Shown piece after piece: positions 17,505 through 27,329 of a stretch of DNA of 64,000 nt; position 1 is the stretch's first letter, and every line of letters starts with the position of its first letter. The stretch is taken from the NCBI RefSeq assembly GCF_003324525.1, contig NZ_QGDC01000003.1, positions 1 through 64,000 on the forward strand, in the 5' to 3' direction. The DNA comes from Mucilaginibacter hurinus (lineage in GTDB: Bacteria > Bacteroidota > Bacteroidia > Sphingobacteriales > Sphingobacteriaceae). Position numbers and translations under genes: made by a program. The notes beneath the pieces were generated by a model that saw nothing but the letters and a program-made list of their open reading frames with translations, was not told the DNA's origin and did not search any database.

Positions 17505-17939
17505 ATGAAAAAGTCATTAAACCTCCTGTTAGGGATCCTATTCCTTGCGGTTACTTGCTCAAACGTTTTTGCAAGCACAAACCCACCCTCAAAAGATTAC
17601 AAAAAGGCGGCTACATCACAATCAATAACCCATCGCTTTTTTTACTCAGCTATCGCCTCAGGATCGGGTTATAACATAACTGCCTATTTGTTTGCTGTAA
17701 ATTACAGTAACAATACCTATTGGCTTGTCAACAGTCCGCAAAATTATTCAATAAACATAACCAGCGGGCCGTTTTCCGGGTATACTCTTAGCTTCCCTGT
17801 AGGAGTTTCAAGTCATAATTATGGCATTTTTAGTACCCATCCGGGCACATCGATGAATGTAACCATTACGCCTACCACATCAATAATTGGTGTGGCTTCA
17901 GACGTAACGACGTTATCGGGTTATACGTATATACCTTAA
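17505..17939 (+). CDS. Secreted protein of unknown function
   Basis: 144 residues. The signal peptide ends near VFASTN (residues 22-27). The mature part is Ser/Thr/Tyr/Asn-rich, has no Cys and very few charged residues beyond the first 20, and alternates hydrophobic and polar residues like a beta-sandwich. I recognise no family. It is a single gene with dyads upstream and a hairpin downstream. Confidence 0.65.
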   Translation: MKKSLNLLLGILFLAVTCSNVFASTNPPSKDYKKAATSQSITHRFFYSAIASGSGYNITAYLFAVNYSNNTYWLVNSPQNYSINITSGPFSGYTLSFPVGVSSHNYGIFSTHPGTSMNVTITPTTSIIGVASDVTTLSGYTYIP

Positions 17940-17957
17940 TATTACCTGAAAAAGCTT

Positions 17958-18001
17958 AACCGCTGAGCCCCATATCTTTACTGATGTGGGGCTCAGTGGT
18001 T
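17958..18001 (+). terminator. Hairpin after the secreted protein gene
   Basis: A 15-base stem with one G-T pair (17958-17972 with 17987-18001) and a 14-base loop, with no T-run afterwards. Confidence 0.45.
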
Positions 18002-18084
18002 ATATGAATGATACAACCTGCACGGCATTTATAATTGATGTAGCGTTAATCCATAGCATGCAGGCTAACCAGGCTGCCCAACCT

Positions 18085-18116
18085 TTTGATATTGGTAAAA
18101 GTATTACGTAATTTTA
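18085..18116 (+). promoter_or_regulatory. ahcY promoter
   Basis: TTTG (18085-18088), 20 bases, TAATTTTA (18109-18116), one base off the -7 consensus. Leader of about 18 bases. I see no SAH riboswitch fold in the upstream region. Confidence 0.45.
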
Positions 18117-18137
18117 CCAACTTAAAATAATGCAAAT

Positions 18138-19454
18138 ATGTCATCAGTAGAAACCGCCTACGTAAAATATAAAGTAAAAGACTTTTCGCTGGCCGAGTGG
18201 GGCCGTAAGGAGATAGAACTTGCAGAGGCTGAAATGCCCGGATTAATGGCTCTTCGCAAGGAATATGGCCCATCAAAAATATTAAAAGGCGCACGCATAG
18301 CGGGTTGCCTGCACATGACCATTCAAACCGCTGTTTTAATTGAAACATTAATTGAATTGGGCGCCGAAGTTACGTGGTCATCATGCAATATATTCTCGAC
18401 ACAAGATCATGCTGCCGCCGCTATCGCTGCCGCTGGCCATTCGGTTTATGCCTGGAAGGGTATGAATGCCGAAGAGTTTGACTGGTGTATTGAGCAAACT
18501 TTGTTTTTTGGCGAAGACCGTAAGCCATTAAACATGATACTGGATGACGGCGGCGATCTTACCAATATGGTTTTAGACAAATACCCCGAACTGATAGCCG
18601 GTATAAAAGGCCTTTCTGAAGAAACCACTACCGGCGTGCACCGCTTATACGAACGTATGAAAGCCGGCACATTGCCAATGCCTGCCATTAACGTGAATGA
18701 TTCTGTTACCAAATCAAAGTTTGATAATAAATACGGCTGCCGCGAATCGCTGGTTGACGCTATACGCCGTGCTACGGATGTAATGATGGCCGGAAAAGTA
18801 GCCGTTGTTTGTGGTTATGGCGACGTGGGCAAAGGTTCTGCAGATTCATTGCGTAATGCGGGGGTACGCGTTATTGTAACTGAGATAGATCCGATATGCG
18901 CTTTACAAGCGGCTATGGAAGGCTTTGAAGTAAAAAAACTGTCAACTGCTATAGCCGAGGCTGACATAGTGGTAACTGCAACAGGCAATTTAAACATTGT
19001 GCGCGAAAGCCACTTTCGCGCCTTAAAGGACAAAGCTATTGTTTGTAACATAGGCCATTTTGACAACGAAATTGATATGGCGTGGTTAAACGGAGCTTAT
19101 GGCAGTACCAAAGTTGAAATTAAACCGCAGGTTGATAAATATACTATAGATGGTAAAGATGTTATTGTACTTGCCGAAGGCCGTTTGGTAAATTTAGGCT
19201 GTGCTACAGGGCATCCTAGTTTTGTAATGAGCAACTCGTTTACCAACCAAACACTGGCTCAGATAGAGCTTTGGACAAACGCAGATAAATACGAAAATAA
19301 AGTTTATACCTTACCTAAACATCTTGACGAAAAAGTAGCCCGCCTGCATTTGGAAAAAATAGGCGTGGAACTTGAGGTATTAGATCAGGAGCAGGCAGAA
19401 TACATCGGGGTGACTGTGGAAGGACCGTTTAAGCCTGAATATTACAGATATTAA
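18138..19454 (+). CDS. ahcY: Adenosylhomocysteinase
   Basis: Splits S-adenosylhomocysteine into adenosine and homocysteine, clearing the product of methyl transfer. 438 residues, family length. The first part has [15 protein letters not shown], and the NAD-binding motif [10 protein letters not shown] sits near residue 235. The C-terminus ends in the conserved [12 protein letters not shown] sequence, whose final Lys/Tyr residues complete the neighbouring NAD site. Monocistronic, with its own promoter and a strong terminator. Confidence 0.96.
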   Translation: MSSVETAYVKYKVKDFSLAEWGRKEIELAEAEMPGLMALRKEYGPSKILKGARIAGCLHMTIQTAVLIETLIELGAEVTWSSCNIFSTQDHAAAAIAAAGHSVYAWKGMNAEEFDWCIEQTLFFGEDRKPLNMILDDGGDLTNMVLDKYPELIAGIKGLSEETTTGVHRLYERMKAGTLPMPAINVNDSVTKSKFDNKYGCRESLVDAIRRATDVMMAGKVAVVCGYGDVGKGSADSLRNAGVRVIVTEIDPICALQAAMEGFEVKKLSTAIAEADIVVTATGNLNIVRESHFRALKDKAIVCNIGHFDNEIDMAWLNGAYGSTKVEIKPQVDKYTIDGKDVIVLAEGRLVNLGCATGHPSFVMSNSFTNQTLAQIELWTNADKYENKVYTLPKHLDEKVARLHLEKIGVELEVLDQEQAEYIGVTVEGPFKPEYYRY

Positions 19455-19471
19455 TTAACCCACTAAAATGT

Positions 19472-19501
19472 TAAAGAAGCCGGTTTTTACCGGCTTCTTT
19501 A
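19472..19501. terminator. Bidirectional terminator after ahcY
   Basis: TAAAGAAGCCGGT (19472-19484) pairs with ACCGGCTTCTTTA (19489-19501) around a four-base T loop. It serves the convergent ahcY and His-rich protein genes. Confidence 0.8.
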
Positions 19502-19547
19502 GTTTAAAGCCCTGTACAAACAACATTAATTAATGCGTTTATGGTAC

Positions 19548-20966
19548 CTAATTGTGCTTCATCAATGCGGGACGAAGTTGAATATATACCTGGCCGCTAA
19601 CAGGAGCCCGGCCGTACAAACTATGCAAACGGGTTGGCGAAAAATTAACTGAGGCTTGTACGCCGCCAATCAATTCAACCGGGCCCATTTTAAAAAGTTT
19701 TCGGTTTGTACCTAAGGTAAGCTTGTGCACGTTAAACAAAGCGTCGCCAAATTGTTCCTCAAGTGCCAGTTCATGTGCCGACTTTTGAACAAATTCATAC
19801 CTGCCGTAAACTGCCTGCCTGGTAAACTGCCTTGTGCCTTCGGCCAATAATGAATGTTCGACCGGCCCGTGCTGCCCGTCATTCATACCCCAAACCAACG
19901 ATCCGGTAAAGTACCTGCCACTGTTAGTAACCTTTGATGCATATATAGCAGAGGCGCTGTACCGCCATACATTGTTGTGCGGGTGCAACAATTCGGGGCT
20001 ATTGATATAAGCCTGCGAAACCTGGAAAACCCATGATGCATCAGGATTAAAAGAGGTTCGCCATGAATAGCTATCAAAACGCATCTTATCAAAATCATAC
20101 CGGTTTTCATCAGGTTCGCGACCTGTGAAAACCGAGCCTTCCACTTTAAATTTATCCAAACGCACGCCCATGGTGGCTACACCATAAGTGATGTGGGTAG
20201 CATCCTGCCAATGATGCCCGAGCGGTGCGTCCGGGTCATTCATCGCAATAATACGGTGCATAAACGCGGGCGCCCCCAATGCCGGTTCCCCGGGATAACC
20301 AAAATAACCAAAAACATCAATCTTACTATTTAAACGCTGTGTATATGCAATGGATAAGCCCGAGAACAAGTCATGCGGGTGCTGCCGATCAACCAAGGTT
20401 TGTCCCTTGTAACTTTCACCTGATTGAAATAGCAAAGGGTAACCCCTCTGCGTAACCGTTAAGGGGTCGGCGCTTAGCATAGCGCTTACGTTAAGCAAGC
20501 CGTTGCCACCTATCCGTTTATTATACATAGCCATAAACCAGTTAGGGGCATCGAATTGCGCGCCGCTGCGTGTTGTTTTTCCATTAATTTGCTGGTTATT
20601 ATACCGCATAAATACACTGCCGTGAAACATCCATGTACCATTTTTGGCGGGCGCCATAAGCATATACATTGGCGAATTATCCGGGAGCCACGACGTTCCG
20701 GAGCCATTGCGGGTCATGGGCAACGATAAGGAGTAAGCATGGGTTGCACCAGAATGCTTGTGCTGATGGTGTTTTTCTAACGAATCCTTCCTGCCATCCT
20801 CCTGATGCTTGCCTCCATCCGTTGTACGAGTATGGTTATCATGAATGGGTGTCGCCGTACTGTCTTTAACCGGCGCCTGCGTTTCAGGCTGATGATGCAC
20901 ATGCTGTGCGAGCAACTGCGTATTTACTGCCACAGAAACTATTAAGGCACAAAATATTGTTTTCAT
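19548..20966 (-). CDS. Histidine-rich outer-membrane-type protein of the metal cassette
   Basis: 472 residues. The signal peptide ends near LLAQ. Residues about 20-75 hold many His residues (HVHHQPE, KHHQHKHS), a probable metal-binding arm. The rest consists of alternating amphipathic strands with aromatic ends and a conserved DRQHPHDLF segment, which looks like an outer-membrane beta-barrel. I know similar proteins only as uncharacterised neighbours of copper/heavy-metal genes. It lies downstream of two genes with HMA-type metal motifs on the same strand, which supports a role in metal binding or passage. Substrate unknown. Confidence 0.65.
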   Translation of the reverse strand: MKTIFCALIVSVAVNTQLLAQHVHHQPETQAPVKDSTATPIHDNHTRTTDGGKHQEDGRKDSLEKHHQHKHSGATHAYSLSLPMTRNGSGTSWLPDNSPMYMLMAPAKNGTWMFHGSVFMRYNNQQINGKTTRSGAQFDAPNWFMAMYNKRIGGNGLLNVSAMLSADPLTVTQRGYPLLFQSGESYKGQTLVDRQHPHDLFSGLSIAYTQRLNSKIDVFGYFGYPGEPALGAPAFMHRIIAMNDPDAPLGHHWQDATHITYGVATMGVRLDKFKVEGSVFTGREPDENRYDFDKMRFDSYSWRTSFNPDASWVFQVSQAYINSPELLHPHNNVWRYSASAIYASKVTNSGRYFTGSLVWGMNDGQHGPVEHSLLAEGTRQFTRQAVYGRYEFVQKSAHELALEEQFGDALFNVHKLTLGTNRKLFKMGPVELIGGVQASVNFSPTRLHSLYGRAPVSGQVYIQLRPALMKHN

Positions 20967-21050
20967 AGAAATAGTAAATTGTGTTGTAACGGACTTAAAT
21001 ATTTAACCGAGCGCACAGTTAGTGCGAACCACGTGATAAATGTTTGCCTG

Positions 21051-21794
21051 TTACATCATCCAGATAATACCGGCGGCACTCATTACTATCATCAACGCAT
21101 CTTCAATAATAGTAACGGTACTCATGGGGAGGTTAAAAACAGCGCCCAGGCAAGCACATTGGATCTTCCGTTTATTCAGCACACTTTGCAAAACCCCTAT
21201 AATGCTTACCGTCATTACAACAAACGTAATTATGTTGGTTGCCAGCGGCTGAAAATCGGTAGCATAAGCCAGGCCCAGGAAAAGTTCTACAAAGGCATAT
21301 AAATAACCCCATCCCTTGAATTTTTTTGCAACGATGTCATACATGGCGTAACTGTCGGCGAAAGCCGTCAGATCAAGCATTTTAAAGAATGAAAAGGTAA
21401 TAAAGAACCCGGCCATAAATACACTCATCGCCTTCATGCCATCAAACGTGCCATTATACGCTGCACCTATCAGCGAAATAATTGTTATGTAAGTAAATAC
21501 AAGCAGGATTGGCTTATATGTGGCAAACCACGACCGGCCATCTTCTGAATCTTCAAACGTGGCTGAATATAGCGGGGCATGTGTTAAATGCTCGCTTAGC
21601 TGGTATTTAGGGTAATCTTTTAGCGCTTCCTTTAAAACTGATGTTGCAATGTGTTCATTCATGGTAACATCAGCTGTGCCGTTGTCTAAATTTACGTCAA
21701 CCTGGGTAACGCCGGGTATTTTTGATAACAGGCCTTGTACCTTGTACTGGCAGCCGGAACAGGTCATACCGGTGATATTATATGTATGTGTCAT
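21051..21794 (-). CDS. HMA domain fused to MauE/DoxX-like membrane domain
   Basis: 247 residues from the ATG giving MTHTYNI; an upstream in-frame start would add only eight residues. Residues 1-68 form a heavy-metal-associated ferredoxin-like domain with the copper motif GMTCSGC. Residues about 95-245 hold four transmembrane helices of the MauE/DoxX type. Likely a membrane protein that receives a metal ion, probably copper, or couples metal to thiol redox; the mechanism is inferred. A perfect -7 element TAATTTTG lies about 22 bases upstream. Confidence 0.75.
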   Translation of the reverse strand: MTHTYNITGMTCSGCQYKVQGLLSKIPGVTQVDVNLDNGTADVTMNEHIATSVLKEALKDYPKYQLSEHLTHAPLYSATFEDSEDGRSWFATYKPILLVFTYITIISLIGAAYNGTFDGMKAMSVFMAGFFITFSFFKMLDLTAFADSYAMYDIVAKKFKGWGYLYAFVELFLGLAYATDFQPLATNIITFVVMTVSIIGVLQSVLNKRKIQCACLGAVFNLPMSTVTIIEDALMIVMSAAGIIWMM

Positions 21795-21815
21795 TTTCAA
21801 GCAGATTTTATAATA

Positions 21816-21823
21816 CAAAATTA
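21816..21823 (-). promoter_or_regulatory. -7 element of the HMA-MauE gene
   Basis: TAATTTTG on the minus strand, 22 bases before the chosen ATG. No matching -33 element at 19 bases. Confidence 0.4.
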
Positions 21824-21874
21824 AGGTCTGCCTGCTAACGCTTATTACACAATTTTTGTAAAGAGTTGTAAGAT

Positions 21875-22435
21875 TTACAGGTCTTCGATATTTAACCTTT
21901 TAGTGTGCTTTTGCGATTTAAAGAAAGAGGGTGTTAACCCTGTTTGCTTTTTAAACTGGCTTGACAGGTATGCGACGCTACTGTAACCCAATTTATCAGC
22001 TATTTGTGACAGGGAAAGTTCATCGTAACGAAGCAGCTCTTTTACTTTTTCTATCTTTTGCGTGATAAGGTACTTCTCGATGGTAGTACCTTCTACTTCT
22101 GAAAACAAGTTACTCAAATAGGTATAATCATAATTTACCTGTTGCGCTATATAGTCCGAGAGATTAACGTTGATATTGCCTTCGGTGTGATGGATGAGCG
22201 TAATAACAGCGTTTTTTATTTTTTCTATTAGCCGGCTTTTCCGATCGTCAATAATCTCAAAACCGAGCGACAGTAAATTGCTGTTTAGCTTTTCTATACT
22301 TTGCATCGACGGGTCACCCTTAACTTCAACCTCTCCCAATTCGACATGTATCGGTAGCATACCCGCTTTTTCGATCTCACTTTTCACCACCATTTTACAG
22401 CGGGAACAAACCATATTTTTAATATAGAGCTTCAC
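21875..22435 (-). CDS. AraC-family regulator with HMA-like metal-binding N-terminus
   Basis: 186 residues. The first 65 residues resemble an HMA domain (KLYIKNMVCSRCKMVVKSE, motif MVCSRC). Residues about 80-178 are an AraC-type double helix-turn-helix (LSLSQIADKLGYSSVAYLSSQFKKQTGLTPS region, split here as LSQIADKLGYSS and SQFKKQTGLTP). Likely a metal-responsive regulator of the two genes downstream. The GTG start is chosen because it completes the first beta strand of the HMA fold; it lies five bases after a perfect -7 element, which points to a leaderless message. Confidence 0.8.
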   Translation of the reverse strand: MKLYIKNMVCSRCKMVVKSEIEKAGMLPIHVELGEVEVKGDPSMQSIEKLNSNLLSLGFEIIDDRKSRLIEKIKNAVITLIHHTEGNINVNLSDYIAQQVNYDYTYLSNLFSEVEGTTIEKYLITQKIEKVKELLRYDELSLSQIADKLGYSSVAYLSSQFKKQTGLTPSFFKSQKHTKRLNIEDL

Positions 22436-22440
22436 AACAA

Positions 22441-22448
22441 CAAATATA
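22441..22448 (-). promoter_or_regulatory. -7 element of the metal-responsive AraC gene
   Basis: TATATTTG on the minus strand, separated by five bases from the GTG start codon. The -33 position does not match TTTG, consistent with an activator-dependent promoter. Confidence 0.5.
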
Positions 22449-22547
22449 ACTTTAAAAATCTTAGGTACAGGATCGTCAGATCACCGCTTATGTTATAACA
22501 TGGTTTAAAACATTTTAACAGTAAAATACTTTACCTTAAAAGTTATA

Positions 22548-23234
22548 ATGAACGGTTTTTGGAAAGACATACTGTTAGGCCACGAAGAGCTTAAATTTTT
22601 GCCGGAAATTTTACTGCGTACACTGGTAATGTATATACTTATACTAGTAAGCCTGCGCTTGCTGGGCAAACGCGGCGTAAAGCAGTTATCAGTGTTTGAG
22701 TTAGTTGTTATTATCAGTTTAGGCTCGGCCGCCGGCGACCCTATGTTTTACAATGAAGTGGGTTTACTTGCAGCGGTTGCAGTATTCCTGGTTGTAATCG
22801 GCGCGTACCGTTTAACCACTTACCTGGTTGCCAAAAGCGATGTGTTTGAAAAAATGGTTGAAGGCACTTGCACGGAATTGATACGCAACGGTTGTTTTTC
22901 GGTACGTAATTTTAAAAAGGAACCATTGGCCTACGATGAGTTTTTTTCAGAACTTAGGCAGTATTCTATTTCGCATTTGGGGCAAGTTGAATTGGCAATA
23001 ATTGAAACTTCAGGCAATATCAGCGTCTTTTATTACCCTGACGATAAAGTGCAGTATGGCCTGCCTATTTTGCCTCATTTATTTGCTGAAAAAACAGCAG
23101 ATATTACTAAAAAAGGCAGGTATGCCTGTGCATTTTGCGGCTGCACCTTTGTGCTTGATAAAGGCAAGCATAAATGTGAGGTATGTAAAAAAGACAGTTG
23201 GGTAACCGCAATTAACACCCCCCGAATTACATAA
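22548..23234 (+). CDS. DUF421 (YetF-like) membrane protein with C-terminal zinc ribbon
   Basis: 228 residues. Three transmembrane helices (about residues 20-95) are followed by the DUF421 cytoplasmic domain (EGTCTELIRNG..., LRQYSI). The last 45 residues add a zinc ribbon with two Cys pairs, CAFCGC and CEVCKK, which many DUF421 proteins lack. Function of the family is unclear, with links to the cell envelope and stress. Single gene, diverging from the metal-regulator gene. Confidence 0.82.
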   Translation: MNGFWKDILLGHEELKFLPEILLRTLVMYILILVSLRLLGKRGVKQLSVFELVVIISLGSAAGDPMFYNEVGLLAAVAVFLVVIGAYRLTTYLVAKSDVFEKMVEGTCTELIRNGCFSVRNFKKEPLAYDEFFSELRQYSISHLGQVELAIIETSGNISVFYYPDDKVQYGLPILPHLFAEKTADITKKGRYACAFCGCTFVLDKGKHKCEVCKKDSWVTAINTPRIT

Positions 23235-23260
23235 AAATGCCCCGCGTAGCAGGGCATTTT
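23234..23260. terminator. Bidirectional terminator between DUF421 and GH3 genes
   Basis: AAAATGCCC (23234-23242) pairs with GGGCATTTT (23252-23260). It overlaps the DUF421 stop codon and faces the end of the convergent PUL operon. Confidence 0.65.
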
Positions 23261-23287
23261 CCTTAATTAAACCAATACACAGTTAAA

Positions 23288-25558
23288 TCACATTAATTTA
23301 AACTCTGTCTCTTTTACATCCGCCGAACTGCCTCCTATAAATAATTTATAGTCTCCGGGCTCAGTGGTATATTTCATATTAATGTCGTAAAACTTCAAGT
23401 CAGCGGCACTGAGTGTGAAAGTCACGTCGCGGCTCTCGCCCGGCTTTAGCATTACTTTTTGAAAGCCCTTTAGTTCCTTTAGCGGACGTGTTACCGAACC
23501 GGTCATATCACGGATATAAAGTTGTACGGTTTCTTCACCAGCCCATTCGCCGTTGTTGCGCACATTAATGGTAGCCTGCAGTTTATCATTGGCCTTAATG
23601 GCTATTTTGTTTAGTACTATATCGCCGTAGGTAAATTTGCTATAGCTTAGCCCATGCCCAAATGGATATAACGGTGTGTTTAATACATCAAGATACTTTG
23701 ATGTATATTTCTCGTTACTCATAGGGCGGCCTGTGTTTTTAGCACTGTAATAGATAGGTATTTGTCCAACGTTTCGGGGGAAGGTCATGGTTAACTTGCC
23801 CGATGGATTGTATTTGCCAAAAAGCACGTCAGCTATGGCATCACCGGCACGTGTACCGGCATACCATGTTTCAACTATGGCAGCCATATTATCATGTTCC
23901 CATTGCAGTATTAATGGCCGGCCGTTCATCAGCACTAATATTACCGGTTTACCTGTAGACCTTAAGGCCTTTAATAAATTTTGCTGGTTAAGCGGCAAAC
24001 CAATATCACTACGACTGGCGGCTTCGCCGCTCATGCCAAAAGGTTCGCCTAAAAAAGCTACAACTACATCGGCATCTTTGGCATGGTCAACGGCCTCTTT
24101 GATCAAATCAGAGGGCGATTTTGCGTCGAGCGCAATTTCGGCTCCATGTGGGTTTAGTTTACTTATCAGGGCCTCGTCATCAAGCAAATTACAGCCTTTA
24201 GCATAGGTAAATTTGTTTTCGGGATATTGCGCCTGCAAGGCACTCCATAAGCTTACTGCTTTTTTCCAATCGCCTGCACCGCTCCAATTTCCTATCAGGT
24301 TACGCTGATCTTTCACCATAGGACCAACAAATGCTATTTTACGGCCAGCCTTTAAGGGCAAGGCGCTACTGTCGTTTTTTAACAGCACTATGCTCTTCAA
24401 TGCCGCCTCTTTAGCTAATGCAAGTTTCTCAGTATTCATTAATTCCTTTTCGGCGCGTGCGGTACTGATATTTCGGTAAGGATCGTCAAAAAGGCCAAGC
24501 CGGTACTTGGCTTCCAGCACGCGGCGGCAGGCCAGGTCAATTACGGCCACATCAAGCTTTTTCTCGGTTACCGATTGCTTTAATGTAGTAAGAAACAACT
24601 CGCTCACCATATCCATGTCATTACCGGCATATAAAGATTTACGGGCAACTTCCGCCGAGTCGCCCACGCCATGATTAACAAGTTCCATCACGGCCGTGTA
24701 ATCAGTAGCCACCATGCCATTGAAGCCCCATTGCTTACGTAGTAAATCAGTTAGCAGCCAACGGTTAGCTGCTGCGGGCACACCGTTTATCTCGTTAAAC
24801 GAACTCATTACAGTGGCAGCACCAGCATCTATAGCGGCTTTGTAGGGGGGCAAATACGTTTCCATCATCCGGCGCTCGCTCATGTCTACCACATTGTAAT
24901 CCCGGCCGGCTTCTGAGGCGCCGTATAAAGCGAAATGCTTTACACAGGCCAGTACAGCGTCTTGCCGGCGCAAATCGCTACCCTGGTAACCGGTTACCAT
25001 TGCCCTGGCAATTTGCATGCCCAGCCAGGTATCCTCACCGGCGCCTTCAGACACGCGGCCCCAGCGCGGGTCGCGGGCAATATCTACCATGGGCGAAAAC
25101 ACCCAGTTCAACCCATCGGCAGTGGCCTCCACAGCAGCCGCACGCGCGGTTTTTTGTATCAGCGGCATATCCCAGGTTGCCGAAAGTCCGAGCGGAATGG
25201 GGAATATTGTGCGATGCCCGTGTATAACATCATAACCGAACAGCAGTGGAATTTTAAGGCGTGTTTTGGTAAGGGCCAGTTCCTGCAGCTTGCGCACAGC
25301 GTTAGGGGTGTACGTGTTAAAAACCCCGCCTACCTGGCCTTTTTGTATCTTTTCCTCAACCCCTTTGCTTAGTATGGGCCCCGTAACATCAAAACCTATT
25401 GAGGGCAAGTTTAGCTGACCGATCTTTTCATCCAGGGTCATTTTAGCCATCAGGTTCCTGATATAGTTATTCATCTTAACATCAGCCGGCTTTTGAGCAA
25501 CGGCCTTAAAACCTGATAATAATAAACACGATGCAACGACTATTTTAGCTACTCTCAT
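23288..25558 (-). CDS. bglX: GH3 beta-glucosidase, exported (BglX-like)
   Basis: 756 residues. The signal peptide ends near AVAQ. The N-terminal TIM barrel has KMTLDEKIGQLN, the catalytic nucleophile Asp286 in VATDYTAV, and KHF near residue 205. A C-terminal alpha/beta sandwich and a fibronectin-like domain complete the BglX layout. It releases glucose from beta-glucan oligosaccharides in the periplasm. It is the last gene of the PUL. Its partners, two GH144-like enzymes, suggest beta-1,2-glucooligosaccharides as substrate; this is inferred from context, because GH3 sequence alone does not fix linkage. Confidence 0.9.
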   Translation of the reverse strand: MRVAKIVVASCLLLSGFKAVAQKPADVKMNNYIRNLMAKMTLDEKIGQLNLPSIGFDVTGPILSKGVEEKIQKGQVGGVFNTYTPNAVRKLQELALTKTRLKIPLLFGYDVIHGHRTIFPIPLGLSATWDMPLIQKTARAAAVEATADGLNWVFSPMVDIARDPRWGRVSEGAGEDTWLGMQIARAMVTGYQGSDLRRQDAVLACVKHFALYGASEAGRDYNVVDMSERRMMETYLPPYKAAIDAGAATVMSSFNEINGVPAAANRWLLTDLLRKQWGFNGMVATDYTAVMELVNHGVGDSAEVARKSLYAGNDMDMVSELFLTTLKQSVTEKKLDVAVIDLACRRVLEAKYRLGLFDDPYRNISTARAEKELMNTEKLALAKEAALKSIVLLKNDSSALPLKAGRKIAFVGPMVKDQRNLIGNWSGAGDWKKAVSLWSALQAQYPENKFTYAKGCNLLDDEALISKLNPHGAEIALDAKSPSDLIKEAVDHAKDADVVVAFLGEPFGMSGEAASRSDIGLPLNQQNLLKALRSTGKPVILVLMNGRPLILQWEHDNMAAIVETWYAGTRAGDAIADVLFGKYNPSGKLTMTFPRNVGQIPIYYSAKNTGRPMSNEKYTSKYLDVLNTPLYPFGHGLSYSKFTYGDIVLNKIAIKANDKLQATINVRNNGEWAGEETVQLYIRDMTGSVTRPLKELKGFQKVMLKPGESRDVTFTLSAADLKFYDINMKYTTEPGDYKLFIGGSSADVKETEFKLM

Positions 25559-25573
25559 TATATATATTGTATT

Positions 25574-27328
25574 TTATTCGGACTTTAACACGGGCGTGCG
25601 CTGCGACACTCCATTCTCATTTATTGCTTCAATGGTGAAATAGTAAGGGAGGTCTTTATCCATCGCCTTAAAAAAGTATTGATTGGCGTTGTGCACCATA
25701 ATGCAGTTGTACAACTTATCGGGCGCTATGCCGGTGTAAATGTTGTAGGCGTAAGCATTATCAACCGCCTGCCATTTTATCCAGGCGTCGCGCTTGTCTT
25801 TATCAGTACGTAACACTACAAACTCCTTAACCATCCCGGGCTTTGCACCGTTACCGTTGCCAAATACCCGAAGCCCGCTAACAGCGAATTTACCGGTAGG
25901 CATGTGCACGTTTACCAGCTTGACAAATCTTGCTTGTACCGGCGACGACAGTTCTACATAGTCATGCGGCACATCAGTGTTATTATTGCTTTTATCAGTT
26001 AGTACCTTCCAGTTCTTATTATCAACAGAGTAAAGCAATTTATACTGATGATAGATATCTTGTTTTTTACCGAGAAACGTCGCGTCCTGATCAGCGTAGT
26101 TGATCTGCACTGCGTTAACTGTGCTTACATGTCCAAGGTCAGTTTGGATCCATTCGCCTGCAGCAGCTGATGCCGCGCTCCAGTAAGTTTTTATATCTTC
26201 GTCAACAGCATTATTAGCCGTATATCCACCAAGTGTGGACGATACCGTTACGGGTTTGTTATAATTTAATAACATCCAGCCAGTAAAAGCCCCTTTGGCG
26301 TGATTGGCTTTACCATCCGGCAGGTACATCGGATAATCGCCAAAGGCTGTATTGCAATACATTGTGCCGTCTTTGTCAAAACCTGCTGGCCAAATGCCTA
26401 TGCGCCGTTCAAAGTTATTTTTTACTGATAAGACGATGGTGGACACATGCCAGTAATTATTCCATTTATCCTGGTAAGTGGCGCCATGGCCTGCACCACG
26501 GGCAAAGCCACCGGGTTTATAGCTAAAAGGCATTGGCTGTGGCTTAAATGGCCCGAGCGGATTATCGCCTACTACAACCCCATCGGCATACCCGCTGAAT
26601 TCGGTCCCGGGGGCACCATACTGCAGGTAATATTTGCCGTTATGTTTGGTCATCCATGCACCTTCAATAAAAGGGTCGAGGAATATATTGTCCATGTTTT
26701 CACCAAAACGTTGCCAGCCGTACTTGTGCGGCTGCAGCAGGTACATCTCTTTACGGTAACCTTTCAGATGAAACGTAGACGGATAGACTTCAGCACCATA
26801 CAGCGGAAACTGGTTGCTGCTGCCGTTGTACATATACAGTTTACCGTCATCATCACTAAAGAAAGCAGGATCCCAACCGCCGGGCTCAAATTTGTGGATA
26901 GCCTCTTTCCATTCGTTAGCTTTAGGATTGGTGCTCATCCATATTGGAAAATCAGGCCCGTAAGTTGACCCAAACACCATCAACGTATCGCCCTGTACCC
27001 ATGCGGCAGGCGCGCATAAGTCATCATATACTTTATGTTCGGGCCGCAGAAAATGTCGGAATACGAAATTCCAGTTTACCATATCAGTGCTCCACCAATA
27101 TCCCCACTGGTTGGTGCTGAAAAGATAGTAATCGCCTTTGTAGGTAACAATAACCGGATCTGCCGTGGCGCGGTGCTTGCCTGCAGTGGCAAAGTTGGGT
27201 ATAGGTGTATACCCATAATCAATATTTATTGGGTTACAGTAGGTACGCTGTTTTTGCTGCGCCCGTGTAACAGCAGGCAGCATACACCCCAGGATTACCA
27301 TACATGTATATAACCAAATTCGTAGCAT
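25574..27328 (-). CDS. GH43-like five-bladed propeller hydrolase with discoidin domain
   Basis: 584 residues from the ATG one base after the preceding stop (TAA-T-ATG); a further upstream in-frame start would overlap that gene by 26 bases. There is a signal peptide. The propeller (about residues 28-370) shows GH43-like acidic residues: Asp57 (ATADPV), Asp in GGWDPAFF and Glu in FIEGAWM. A discoidin (F5/8 type C) domain follows (about 380-490), then a fibronectin-III-like end. Family 43 enzymes usually act on arabinose or xylose links, so it may remove side groups, or it may have another specificity. Confidence 0.78.
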   Translation of the reverse strand: MLRIWLYTCMVILGCMLPAVTRAQQKQRTYCNPINIDYGYTPIPNFATAGKHRATADPVIVTYKGDYYLFSTNQWGYWWSTDMVNWNFVFRHFLRPEHKVYDDLCAPAAWVQGDTLMVFGSTYGPDFPIWMSTNPKANEWKEAIHKFEPGGWDPAFFSDDDGKLYMYNGSSNQFPLYGAEVYPSTFHLKGYRKEMYLLQPHKYGWQRFGENMDNIFLDPFIEGAWMTKHNGKYYLQYGAPGTEFSGYADGVVVGDNPLGPFKPQPMPFSYKPGGFARGAGHGATYQDKWNNYWHVSTIVLSVKNNFERRIGIWPAGFDKDGTMYCNTAFGDYPMYLPDGKANHAKGAFTGWMLLNYNKPVTVSSTLGGYTANNAVDEDIKTYWSAASAAAGEWIQTDLGHVSTVNAVQINYADQDATFLGKKQDIYHQYKLLYSVDNKNWKVLTDKSNNNTDVPHDYVELSSPVQARFVKLVNVHMPTGKFAVSGLRVFGNGNGAKPGMVKEFVVLRTDKDKRDAWIKWQAVDNAYAYNIYTGIAPDKLYNCIMVHNANQYFFKAMDKDLPYYFTIEAINENGVSQRTPVLKSE

Positions 27329-27329
27329 A

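Noticed and set aside
17940..18137. SAH or SAM riboswitch before ahcY
   Set aside because: Apart from the terminator hairpin of the preceding gene I find no matching conserved core, and the promoter leaves a leader of only about 18 bases.
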